Assembly (NCBI GenBank): GCA_041744375.1 | Contig: JBGTLA010000128.1 | Location: forward strand, 1-12,407 | Direction: 5' to 3' | Length of the DNA stretch: 12,407 nt | Source of the DNA: JBGTLA01 sp041744375 | GTDB taxonomy: Bacteria > Actinomycetota > Acidimicrobiia > Spongiisociales > ZC4RG35 | Position numbers and translations under genes: made by a program | Notes under the pieces: generated by a model | Databases searched by the model: none | What the model saw: the letters and a program-made list of their open reading frames with translations, nothing else | What the model was told of the DNA's origin: nothing | Part shown: piece after piece, positions 5,147 to 11,581 of the stretch | Layout of the letters: each line of letters begins with the position of its first letter | How positions within the stretch are numbered: the first letter of the stretch is position 1

Positions 5147-5168
5147 GATCGGTCACGCGCTGTCACCT

Positions 5169-5179
5169 TATGCTAGGTT
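5169..5179 (+). promoter_or_regulatory. Candidate -10 region for the ABC ATPase gene
   Basis: TATGCT (5169-5174) overlaps a second TANNNT box, TAGGTT (5174-5179). A transcript would start near 5181-5186, leaving a leader of about 25-30 bases containing the GGAAGGAG ribosome binding site. No good -35 is visible. The region also lies upstream of the divergent SDR gene. Confidence 0.4.
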
Positions 5180-5209
5180 CTGGGCGACCGTTGCGGAAGG
5201 AGCCGACAC

Positions 5210-6415
5210 ATGGCATCGATCAGCTTTGAGGGAATCGGCAAGGTCTATCCGGGCGGCACCCGCGCCATCGCCGACGTCAACATCGACATCGATGACGGTG
5301 AATTCGTGGTTCTCGTCGGGCCCTCCGGCTGTGGCAAGTCGACGCTTCTGCGCATGGTGGCCGGCCTGGAGGAGGTGACCGAGGGCAAACTCAGCATCGG
5401 TGACCGTGTCGTGAACGACGTTCCTCCCAAGGACCGCGACATCGCCATGGTGTTCCAAAATTACGCCCTCTATCCGCACATGACGGTGTACGACAACATG
5501 GCCTTCGGTCTGAAGCTGCGCAAGATGTCCTCTGACGAGATCGACAGGCGGGTCCAGGAGGCGGCCAAGGTCCTCGAGATCACCGACTACCTCGATCGCC
5601 GACCCAAGGCTCTCTCCGGTGGTCAGCGGCAGCGGGTGGCCATGGGCCGGGCGATCGTGCGCGAGCCGGCAGCTTTTCTCATGGACGAGCCGCTGTCCAA
5701 CCTGGACGCCAAACTCAGGGTCCAGATGCGCTCGGAAATCGGGCTTCTCCAGGAGCGTCTCGGCACCACCACGCTCTACGTGACCCACGACCAGACCGAA
5801 GCCATGACCATGGGTGACAGGGTGGCGGTGTTGCGCAACATTTCCCACGACGAGATGTCGAACCTCCAACAGCTCGACAGCCCCCGCAACCTCTACGACC
5901 GGCCGGCCAACCTGTTCGTGGCCGGTTTCATCGGCAGCCCGCAGATGAACTTCATTTACGGAACTCTCGAGGAAGAGGCAGGTGAGATGTGGGTGAAGTT
6001 CGCCGGAGAGCGGCTCCACGTCGACCGGGAGATCGTCGCTGACCGCACCGGGCTGACCGACTATGCCGGCCAGGAGCTGGTCATAGGTCTGCGCCCGGAG
6101 GCGTTCGAGATCGAGGCGGCCATGCCCAACGCCGCCGACTCCACCAAGATCTCGGTGCATGTCGGTCTGGTGGAACAGCTCGGCTCCGAGGCATTTGTCC
6201 ACTTCCACAAGGACTCCCCGCCGGTCATCACACCCGAGCTTCGTGAGCTGCTCGAGGATCAGGGCGGCAGCGAAGAGGCACTCGGGAAAGCGACCAAGTT
6301 CACCGCCCGTGTCAACCCGGACCTCGCCCCGACTACGGGCCAGGACGTGAAGCTGGCGGTCGACACCTCGAAGATCCACTTCTTCGACAAGGAGACCGGG
6401 GTGGCCATCCGCTGA
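5210..6415 (+). CDS. ugpC: ABC transporter ATP-binding protein, UgpC/MsmK/MalK sugar-importer type
   Basis: 401 residues, ATG at 5210 with GGAAGGAG 8 bases upstream. All nucleotide-binding motifs are intact: Walker A GPSGCGKST (37-45), Q-loop Q83 within FQNYALYPHMTVYDN, signature LSGGQ (135-139), Walker B LMDEP (157-161) with D-loop SNLDAK, and switch His193 (YVTHDQTEAMTMGDR). The C-terminal 150 residues form the TOBE/regulatory region (FIGSPQMNFIYG and onward) typical of CUT1-family carbohydrate importers. The dimeric ATPase powers uptake of sugars or glycerol phosphates at the cytoplasmic face. No permease or binding protein gene is next to it, which recalls the stand-alone MsiK/MsmK ATPases that serve several permeases; that is inference. 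An insert-like stretch (RNISHDEMSNLQQLDSP) after the switch is slightly unusual. The substrate is not determinable. Confidence 0.93.
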   Translation: MASISFEGIGKVYPGGTRAIADVNIDIDDGEFVVLVGPSGCGKSTLLRMVAGLEEVTEGKLSIGDRVVNDVPPKDRDIAMVFQNYALYPHMTVYDNMAFGLKLRKMSSDEIDRRVQEAAKVLEITDYLDRRPKALSGGQRQRVAMGRAIVREPAAFLMDEPLSNLDAKLRVQMRSEIGLLQERLGTTTLYVTHDQTEAMTMGDRVAVLRNISHDEMSNLQQLDSPRNLYDRPANLFVAGFIGSPQMNFIYGTLEEEAGEMWVKFAGERLHVDREIVADRTGLTDYAGQELVIGLRPEAFEIEAAMPNAADSTKISVHVGLVEQLGSEAFVHFHKDSPPVITPELRELLEDQGGSEEALGKATKFTARVNPDLAPTTGQDVKLAVDTSKIHFFDKETGVAIR

Positions 6416-6519
6416 GGGGACGGTCGCAGAGGACGGCTGGGGGGAACCAGAGCCGATCTAGCTGGTGCTCGTTGGCTTGGCCGGCCGTTTCTCCGTGCGT
6501 TCCCTGACTCGGCCCGGCC

Positions 6520-6548
6520 TTGGCATTCGCATCGATTGATGTGAATAT
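6520..6548 (+). promoter_or_regulatory. Promoter of the arsR-family gene (predicted leaderless)
   Basis: TTGGCA (6520-6525; five of six to TTGACA), a 17-base spacer, then GAATAT (6543-6548), which keeps the second A and final T of TATAAT. The expected transcript start is 6555-6556, the ATG itself. No Shine-Dalgarno sequence precedes this ATG, consistent with a leaderless mRNA. Confidence 0.55.
6525..6546 (+). promoter_or_regulatory. Likely ArsR operator (22-bp inverted repeat)
   Basis: Arms ATTC-n-CATC and GATG-n-GAAT flank a 4-base centre (GATT), so 16 of 22 positions are symmetric. It lies between and over the -35 and -10 boxes of the regulator's own promoter, the usual place for ArsR/SmtB autorepression. 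The protein-DNA link is inferred from position and symmetry. Confidence 0.6.
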
Positions 6549-6555
6549 GTGACCT

Positions 6556-6879
6556 ATGGAATGCTGTTCGTCGGACGTGGCCCCCTTGGGCGAGAGCCAG
6601 GCTGAGGAGCTGGCCTCGCGATGGCGGGCGCTGGGCGACCCCTCCCGCTTGCGCATCCTGTCGCTGATCGCCGCCAGCGGCGAGATGTGTGGATGCGACC
6701 TGACGGAGCCCGTGGCGCTCAGCCAACCCACCGTCAGCCACCATCTCAAGGTCCTGACCGAGGCGGGGTTCGTGACCCGCCAGCAGCGGGGCAAGTGGGC
6801 GTGGTATTCCGTGGCTCCCGAGGCTTCCGACGAGGTCGCCGCTGCCATCGGTCAGAAGGTCACGGCCGGAGCAGTTTGA
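6556..6879 (+). CDS. ArsR/SmtB-family metal(loid)-sensing repressor
   Basis: 107 residues, normal for the family. ATG at 6556 is the first possible start after an in-frame TGA at 6550-6552. The winged-helix core is clear: LASRWRALGDPSRLRILSLI, the recognition helix LSQPTVSHHLKVLTEAGFV, and the wing VTRQQRGKWAWYSV. Cys45 and Cys47 lie in EMCGCDL, the family's ELCVCDL metal site on helix 3, and Cys3-Cys4 at the N-terminus could complete an alpha3N-type site as in CadC-like sensors. As(III), Sb(III), Cd(II) or Pb(II) are plausible inducers, and the sequence does not decide between them. It should bind its operator as a dimer and release DNA on metal binding. No arsenic or cadmium resistance gene is next to it; the neighbour downstream is on the opposite strand and their 3' ends overlap by 20 bases. 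Confidence 0.92.
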   Translation: MECCSSDVAPLGESQAEELASRWRALGDPSRLRILSLIAASGEMCGCDLTEPVALSQPTVSHHLKVLTEAGFVTRQQRGKWAWYSVAPEASDEVAAAIGQKVTAGAV

Positions 6880-7627
6880 ACGCTTCGGCTGCGTCCAGTC
6901 CCGCCGGGCGACCCTGATCGGCGGCGATGGCGGCCGCTCGTTCCACGAATCGAGAACGTGCCTCGTCCGAGCGGGCGGCATCCCCCATGGTGGTGGTCGA
7001 CTGGCTCGAGTGACAGAGCAAGGCGGCGATCTTGGTCTCGAAGTGCGATGTGATGTCCTCGAAGTGGTCGGGCTCATCGGCCTGCCAGAGCAGGATGACG
7101 TCGGGGCGATGCTTGTCTAGGCCCTGATCGGGGAAGAAGAGGTGATCGCGGGCAGCCACGACGCCGTCGACGGCACCCATCCCCGTGGCTCGATGGTCGG
7201 GGTGGAGCATGTATCGCTTCCAGGGGTCGTGGGTCAGTACCACCTGAGGTCGAACGGTTCGTATCCATCGGCACAGCTCCGCACGCAGGCCCATCGAGTA
7301 CTCCAGCTCACCGTCTACATGGTCGAGGTGGATGACCCGTTTGGCACCGAGGATGTCGGCGGCGGCCCGTTGCTCCTCCTGCCGTTCTTCGATGAGACTC
7401 GTGACCGTGGCGTCCCGGTCCCAGGTTCCTTTCGACCCGTCCGTCACCACGAGCATCGTCACCTCGCATCCACCCTCAGCCCATCGGGCCAGGGTCCCGC
7501 CGGCTCCGAACTCGGCGTCATCGGGGTGGGCCCCGATCGTGAGCGCAGAGCGGGGCAGTCCCAGGCCGGCGCTGCCACCCGGCGCGGGCAACCCCTGGCG
7601 GGCGTCGTCGTGTATGCCGGCCGTCAC
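6860..7627 (-). CDS. PIG-L/LmbE-family zinc deacetylase
   Basis: 255 residues from GTG 7627, which overlaps the cofC stop as GTGA; ATG at 7654 in the same frame is the alternative and would overlap cofC by 31 bases. The metal-binding motif AHPDDAE lies at about residues 33-39 and the second ligand in LHPDHRATG, both as in MshB, Mca and BshB. The beta-strand order (LTIGAHPDD, VTMLVVTDGSKGT, RVIHLDHVDGELE, PQVVLTHDP) fits the Rossmann-like LmbE fold. Known members remove acetyl groups from GlcNAc-containing small molecules (mycothiol pathway, antibiotics) or act as amidases on mycothiol conjugates. The N-terminal 30 residues before the motif are longer than usual and Gly/Pro-rich. Co-location with cofC and a thioesterase gives no clear substrate. 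The 3' end overlaps the convergent arsR-like gene by 20 bases. Confidence 0.88.
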   Translation of the reverse strand: MTAGIHDDARQGLPAPGGSAGLGLPRSALTIGAHPDDAEFGAGGTLARWAEGGCEVTMLVVTDGSKGTWDRDATVTSLIEERQEEQRAAADILGAKRVIHLDHVDGELEYSMGLRAELCRWIRTVRPQVVLTHDPWKRYMLHPDHRATGMGAVDGVVAARDHLFFPDQGLDKHRPDVILLWQADEPDHFEDITSHFETKIAALLCHSSQSTTTMGDAARSDEARSRFVERAAAIAADQGRPAGLDAAEAFKLLRP

Positions 7628-8247
7628 GAGATGAAAGGGTATCTGCCCAACCATTGCCCGCGCGGGTGCGATCGAGCGGCGCGCAGGTCGGAGGCGTCAT
7701 CGAGGTCGAGGGCCAGCCCAAGTCGCACCACAACCTGGGCAGATCGGAGGCGTTTGAGATGAACATGGAAACTACCCGGCCCGTATCCGAACCGAATCGG
7801 AGCGTGACCACCCACCGCTGAAGTGCCACCGTCGTTGGACGCCGCTATCACCGGTCGACCGTGGCCGAGAGGAGCCAAGACGGCGGCGACGTCGTCGACC
7901 GTCAGGAGGGGGAGATCGGCGTGGATAATGACCCATGGCCGTCCCTCGGCCGCGGCGCGGTCGGCACCTCCGGCCGCCGCAGCGTCGAGTCCCTCGCCCC
8001 GGTCTGTCAGCGAATCGAATCCTTCCTCTGCGGCCCACGCCGCCACCTCGGCGTCGGCTGCCAGGATGAGCGCCTCCCCACCCGCCTTGGTGATGGTGGC
8101 TACGGTGTGGGCGGCCAGATCCCGTCCCAGCCGGGACCGGGTCTCGGCATCGAGAACTTCTGCCAGTCTCCGTTTGGCGACGTAGAACCGCTTGACAGGG
8201 ATGGCAGCGAGGGGCGTCATTTCCGTCGACAGGGTATCGGTGGCCAT
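7624..8247 (-). CDS. cofC: CofC/FbiD: 2-phospho-L-lactate (or phosphoenolpyruvate) guanylyltransferase
   Basis: 207 residues, matching the family's length. It activates a three-carbon phosphate with GTP for coenzyme F420 synthesis, the step before CofD/FbiA; in mycobacteria the substrate is phosphoenolpyruvate, in archaea 2-phospholactate. Visible family signatures are the N-terminal AAIPVKRFYVAKRRLAEVL (residues 14-32), ILAADAEVAAWA, the metal-binding HADLPLL with Asp111, and the SNDGGTSAVGG ... FGYGPGSFHVHL region, where family members usually read DGGTNAL and FGPGSF. ATG at 8247 gives a start 11 bases after the thioesterase stop, so the genes are probably one operon; ATG 8220 is a possible alternative. 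Neither start has a strong ribosome binding site. The stop overlaps the start of the PIG-L gene. No other F420 gene (fbiA, fbiB, fbiC) is in the window. Confidence 0.87.
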   Translation of the reverse strand: MATDTLSTEMTPLAAIPVKRFYVAKRRLAEVLDAETRSRLGRDLAAHTVATITKAGGEALILAADAEVAAWAAEEGFDSLTDRGEGLDAAAAGGADRAAAEGRPWVIIHADLPLLTVDDVAAVLAPLGHGRPVIAASNDGGTSAVGGHAPIRFGYGPGSFHVHLKRLRSAQVVVRLGLALDLDDASDLRAARSHPRGQWLGRYPFIS

Positions 8248-8258
8248 TTGTGGGCCGA

Positions 8259-9038
8259 TCAGAGGATGAGGGCCAGTTGGCGGCTGCGGGCTACGAGGAC
8301 ACCGTGGCAATCCCACAGGTCGCCCGACTCGTCGTGGTAGCCCTGTTCGACCACGGCACTGTGGAGCCACACGGTGATCGGCCCCGGGGCGGGGTGACAC
8401 CAAAAGTGGATGGTCAGCTCCAGAGTGGGGGTCCAGGCGCTGTGACCGAGGTTGAAGGCAACCGGGGCAAAACCGTCGGCCATGACCATGAGTGCTGCCA
8501 GGTCGGGAGGGCGGCCGTCTACGAAGGCGATGGTGCCACCCATCTCCGGACGGCCGGTGGGGTGGCCGAGAACCCCCCCGGCAACTTCGGCCGGCACCTG
8601 GAAGTCGAAATTCGTGGGGAAATTCTGCATGAGAAGGCTGCGCTGTTTCTCGAAGGGGCCGGCGAGAGTCGGGGGCTCGAGAAAGCGGTGAGTGGGCCCG
8701 GATCGGGCTTCCATGTCCCCGAGGATGGTGAGCATCCGCACCCGCTCACGGTCTGCTTGGGCGAGGGAGGTGGCGATGACCGTGGTCGACCGTCCCGGCT
8801 TGACTACCTCGGTCGTGACTTCGACCGGTCCGGACGCGGTGGGCGACAGGAAATGGGCGGTGGTCGAGAAAGGGTCGACGTGCGCAGACACCGCTCGGGC
8901 CGCCTGCAGCATGAGCGCCATCACGTAACCGCCGTTGGGGACGGCTCCAATGGTCCACCTCTCGTGAAGTGCGCCCACGAATCTCCCCGGAGCCGTCTCC
9001 TCGACTTCTGTGTCTCGATCGAACTGGTAGGGGCCCAT
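8259..9038 (-). CDS. Acyl-CoA thioesterase-like protein (TesB-type double hotdog)
   Basis: 259 residues from ATG 9038; a longer start at ATG 9080 is possible, but the fold begins just after 9038. Two hotdog halves can be seen. The first has RWTIGAVPNGGYVMALMLQAA followed by THVDP-like AHVDPFSTTAHFLSPTASGPVEV and VIATSLAQADRERVRMLTILGD. The second runs from LAALMVMADGF and ELTIHFWCHPAPGPITVWLHSAVVEQGYHD to DLWDCHGVLVARSRQLALIL, the typical ending where the usual Phe is Trp. Such proteins hydrolyse acyl-CoA thioesters in the cytoplasm; the acyl group here is unknown. It heads the presumed thioesterase-cofC-PIG-L transcription unit and is divergent from serA. No Shine-Dalgarno sequence is present, and a plausible promoter lies 10 bases upstream. 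Confidence 0.85.
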   Translation of the reverse strand: MGPYQFDRDTEVEETAPGRFVGALHERWTIGAVPNGGYVMALMLQAARAVSAHVDPFSTTAHFLSPTASGPVEVTTEVVKPGRSTTVIATSLAQADRERVRMLTILGDMEARSGPTHRFLEPPTLAGPFEKQRSLLMQNFPTNFDFQVPAEVAGGVLGHPTGRPEMGGTIAFVDGRPPDLAALMVMADGFAPVAFNLGHSAWTPTLELTIHFWCHPAPGPITVWLHSAVVEQGYHDESGDLWDCHGVLVARSRQLALIL

Positions 9039-9048
9039 GGCGGCGACC

Positions 9049-9076
9049 AGCGTAAGGGAACGTGCGGGCCGGCCAA
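9049..9076 (-). promoter_or_regulatory. Candidate promoter of the thioesterase-cofC-PIG-L unit
   Basis: On the minus strand TTGGCC (9076-9071), 16 bases, then TACGCT (9054-9049), which ends 10 bases before ATG 9038. The expected transcript start is only about 3 bases before the ATG, again suggesting a near-leaderless mRNA. Confidence 0.4.
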
Positions 9077-9194
9077 GCATGGGGCGCCGTGGCAGACGGC
9101 TCCGGTTCCTGCCGCCGTCCCTGTCCGCTCGCCCTGAGCAACTGATGCGAGGAGCGATTCGGATACCGGCGTCGCCTGGGGGAGAATTCTGACG

Positions 9195-10787
9195 ATGGTC
9201 GACTCTACGTTTCCCAAAGTGGTTGTCGCCGAGGAGATCGCTCCGGCCGGCATCGCCACGTTGCAGGCCTCGGCACGGGTCGAGATGGCAGTGGGCGCCG
9301 AGCGGGGCGAACTCTTGAAGACGCTGAACGATGCCCAAGGGCTCGTGGTTCGTTCTACCACCGTTGTCGATGCCGACCTCATTGCCGCTGCTCCCGAGCT
9401 GCGAGTGATCGGCCGGGCGGGGATCGGCGTCGACAACATCGACGTGGCGGCCGCAACTGCGGCCGGCATCGTCGTGGTCAACGCTCCCCAGGCCAACATC
9501 ATCTCGGCGGCCGAGCATGCCATCGCCCTCATGCTCGCCCAGGCCCGCAATGTGCCGCGCGCCGATGTGACCCTGCGCTCGGGGGTGTGGGACCGCGCCT
9601 CGTTCCAGGGGGTGGAATTGCACGGCAAGACCCTCGGGGTGGTGGGTCTGGGCCGGATAGGCGCCCTGGTGGCGCAGCGCTCGTTGGCGTTCGGCATGCG
9701 TCTCATCGCCTACGACCCTTACGTTTCCGAGGAACGGGCCCGTCGTCTCGGAGTCGAACTGGTCGACCTGGACACCCTTCTGGCCAACTCGGACTTCATC
9801 ACCATCCACCTCCCCAAGACCCCCGATACGGCCGGGCTCTTGGGCAAGGAGGCTTTCACCAAGGTCAAGAGAGGGGTGAGGATCATCAATGCTGCGCGGG
9901 GCGGGATTCTCGATGAGGAAGCGCTCGCCGAAGCCATCCGGGATGGGAGGGTGGCAGGGGCGGGACTCGACGTGTACTCCGTCGAACCACTGACCGAGTC
10001 CCCTCTCTTCGAACTCGACGGTGTCGTGATGACTCCGCACCTGGGGGCGTCCACCGCCGAGGCGCAGGACAAGGCCGGCACCGACGTGGCGGAGGCAGTG
10101 GCCGCAGCGCTACGGGGTGAACTGGTGATGTCGGCAGTGAACGTGGACCTGGGGTCGTCGGTACCAGAAGAGGTGGCCGAGTTCTTGGGCGTCGCCGAAC
10201 AACTGGGAGCCGTATTCACTGCCTTGGCCGGAGGTCTGGGCGATCGGCTCGTGGTGCGGGTGGCCGGCAGGGTGGGAGGGGGCGAGGTGAGGCCTATCAC
10301 GCTCGCCGTGCTCAAGGGGGCCCTCTCGGCCGTGTCGTCCCGTTCGGTCACGTATGTGAACGCTCCTGCGCTGGCAGAACAACACGGGTTGGCGGTCGAC
10401 CTGGAAGTGTCGGAAGAGGCCGATGACTACCAGTCGGTCATCGGCGTCCGCGGCGCGGTGGGCGACGATGTGGTCTCTGTTTCGGCCACCCTCGCCCGCA
10501 AGGGGCCCGTCCTCGTCGAGATCATGGGTTACGACGTGGAACTCCCCGTTTCGTCGCGTATGCTCGTCGTCCGCAACGCCGATGTTCCCGGAGTGATCGG
10601 TCGACTCGGCTCGTTCCTGGGGGATTTGGGTATCAACATCGCCAACATGGTGGTGGGCCGATCCCCGGTCACGGGCGAGGCGGCGATGATGGGGCTCAAT
10701 CTGGACCATGCCATGACCGAGCAGCAACTCCACGACCTGCGCCGGCTGGAAGGCATCGAGGAAGCCCGCTACGTGTCGATGCTCTGA
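9195..10787 (+). CDS. serA: D-3-phosphoglycerate dehydrogenase (long form with ASB and ACT domains)
   Basis: 530 residues, matching the long mycobacterial/actinobacterial form. It oxidises 3-phosphoglycerate to 3-phosphohydroxypyruvate with NAD+, the first step of serine synthesis. Domains: substrate-binding part with VVRSTTVVDADLI and GRAGIGVDNID; NAD-binding part with GLGRIG at 151-156; catalytic Arg235 (NAARGG), Glu264 (YSVEP) and His282 (TPHLGAST), all present; the intervening ASB domain at about 320-450; and a C-terminal ACT domain from about residue 455 (RMLVVRNADVPGVIGRLGSFLGDLGINIANM), the expected serine-binding regulatory module. ATG at 9195 has GGGGGAGA about 10 bases upstream. The 3' end overlaps the convergent ECF S-component gene by 19 bases. 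Feedback inhibition by serine is expected from the architecture, not shown. Confidence 0.96.
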   Translation: MVDSTFPKVVVAEEIAPAGIATLQASARVEMAVGAERGELLKTLNDAQGLVVRSTTVVDADLIAAAPELRVIGRAGIGVDNIDVAAATAAGIVVVNAPQANIISAAEHAIALMLAQARNVPRADVTLRSGVWDRASFQGVELHGKTLGVVGLGRIGALVAQRSLAFGMRLIAYDPYVSEERARRLGVELVDLDTLLANSDFITIHLPKTPDTAGLLGKEAFTKVKRGVRIINAARGGILDEEALAEAIRDGRVAGAGLDVYSVEPLTESPLFELDGVVMTPHLGASTAEAQDKAGTDVAEAVAAALRGELVMSAVNVDLGSSVPEEVAEFLGVAEQLGAVFTALAGGLGDRLVVRVAGRVGGGEVRPITLAVLKGALSAVSSRSVTYVNAPALAEQHGLAVDLEVSEEADDYQSVIGVRGAVGDDVVSVSATLARKGPVLVEIMGYDVELPVSSRMLVVRNADVPGVIGRLGSFLGDLGINIANMVVGRSPVTGEAAMMGLNLDHAMTEQQLHDLRRLEGIEEARYVSML

Positions 10788-11581
10788 GCCCTTTCGTCGA
10801 AGGTCACGGGAGCCGAGAAGGCCGCCCTGTGCGCCGCCCGCCGGAGTGTGCGCAAGACGATTCCTCCCAACAGAAGCGTCAGAATGGCCGTCGTGACGGC
10901 GCGGCCCAGGTCCCAACCCAGGGATGTGACCAGGCTGAAGACGAGAAACCTACGCAGGTTGTCGGCCACCGGGCCCCCCGCCACGAAGGACAGAGCGGTG
11001 TCGCCACCCAGGGTGAACGGCCAGAACGACAGGTTCATGGCCAGTCCGAACAGCAGGGAGGCGAGGGCGCCGTATCCGGCCAGAAGCACTAGCTCCAGAC
11101 GGCCACGGAGGGGAGGCAGGAGTCCCGCGCCCAGTCCCACCCACGCCGCCGCCAGCATCTGATACGGCAGCCAGGGGCCGACCCCGGCGGTGATGAGCGC
11201 CGAAACGAGGAGCGTGGTCGACCCGAGCACGAAGCCGAATCCGGGCCCGAAGACGCGGCCCGCCAGGACGATCAGGAAGAAGACGAGCTCGACGCCTCCG
11301 GCTCCGGCCCCCAGCGGCCGCAGACCAGCGCCCAATGCCGACAGGACTCCGAGGAGGGCGATCGCCTTGGCGTCCAAGCCCCCCTCGCTCATCTCGACGA
11401 CGACCACGATGACGACGAAGCCCAACACCACAGCGAACAAGAGGGGGGCCATTTCGGTGCCCCCGAGGCGGCTCTCGGCACCTGTGAAGAGAGGCCAGGC
11501 AAAGGCGAGGACGCTGGCCCACAGAGTGGCCGACAGAGTCAGCACCGATCTCAGCCCCAATGGGATGGCGCCGGCGCTCAC
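10769..11581 (-). CDS. ECF transporter S-component (substrate-specific membrane subunit)
   Basis: 270 residues. The start is GTG 11581, overlapping the TGA of the upstream ATPase as GTGA; longer readings upstream are shadows of the ATPase. About six hydrophobic segments are visible, including LTLSATLWASVLAFAWPLF, LLFAVVLGFVVIVVVVEM, VELVFFLIVLAGRVFGPGFGF and FSLVTSLGWDLGRAVTTAIL. The segment GVELVFFLIVLAGRVFGPGFGFVLGSTTLLVSAL followed by a GVGPWLPYQMLAAAWVGLGAG motif is the pattern I know from actinobacterial ECF S-components encoded next to an EcfA ATPase. It would bind a vitamin or metal-related substrate from outside and pass it through the ECF module. The substrate cannot be named. The C-terminal tail is basic, then acidic. 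Gene order ATPase then S-component on one transcript is seen directly; the EcfT subunit must lie beyond the right edge or elsewhere. Confidence 0.83.
   Translation of the reverse strand: MSAGAIPLGLRSVLTLSATLWASVLAFAWPLFTGAESRLGGTEMAPLLFAVVLGFVVIVVVVEMSEGGLDAKAIALLGVLSALGAGLRPLGAGAGGVELVFFLIVLAGRVFGPGFGFVLGSTTLLVSALITAGVGPWLPYQMLAAAWVGLGAGLLPPLRGRLELVLLAGYGALASLLFGLAMNLSFWPFTLGGDTALSFVAGGPVADNLRRFLVFSLVTSLGWDLGRAVTTAILTLLLGGIVLRTLRRAAHRAAFSAPVTFDERAQSIDT

Noticed and set aside
5168..6379. 403-codon open frame antisense to the ABC ATPase
   Set aside because: The plus strand encodes every ABC motif; the antisense frame is a high-GC shadow with no domain pattern.
6416..6500. Terminator after the ABC ATPase gene
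   Set aside because: GC-rich partial inverted repeats exist (for example around GGCCGGCC followed by GTTT), but none gives a stem with a usable loop and a T-run.
6556..6879. Start of an arsenic-resistance operon
   Set aside because: No arsenate reductase, ArsB/Acr3 or cation pump follows; the next gene is on the other strand and belongs to the cofC unit.
6860..7627. Naming the PIG-L protein as MshB or Mca
   Set aside because: The metal motifs are shared by the whole LmbE family and no mycothiol gene is nearby, so a specific name is not supported.
8259..10040. 593-codon minus-strand frame running through the first half of serA
   Set aside because: Only the part from 9038 down resembles a thioesterase; the rest is antisense to the clear SerA coding sequence.
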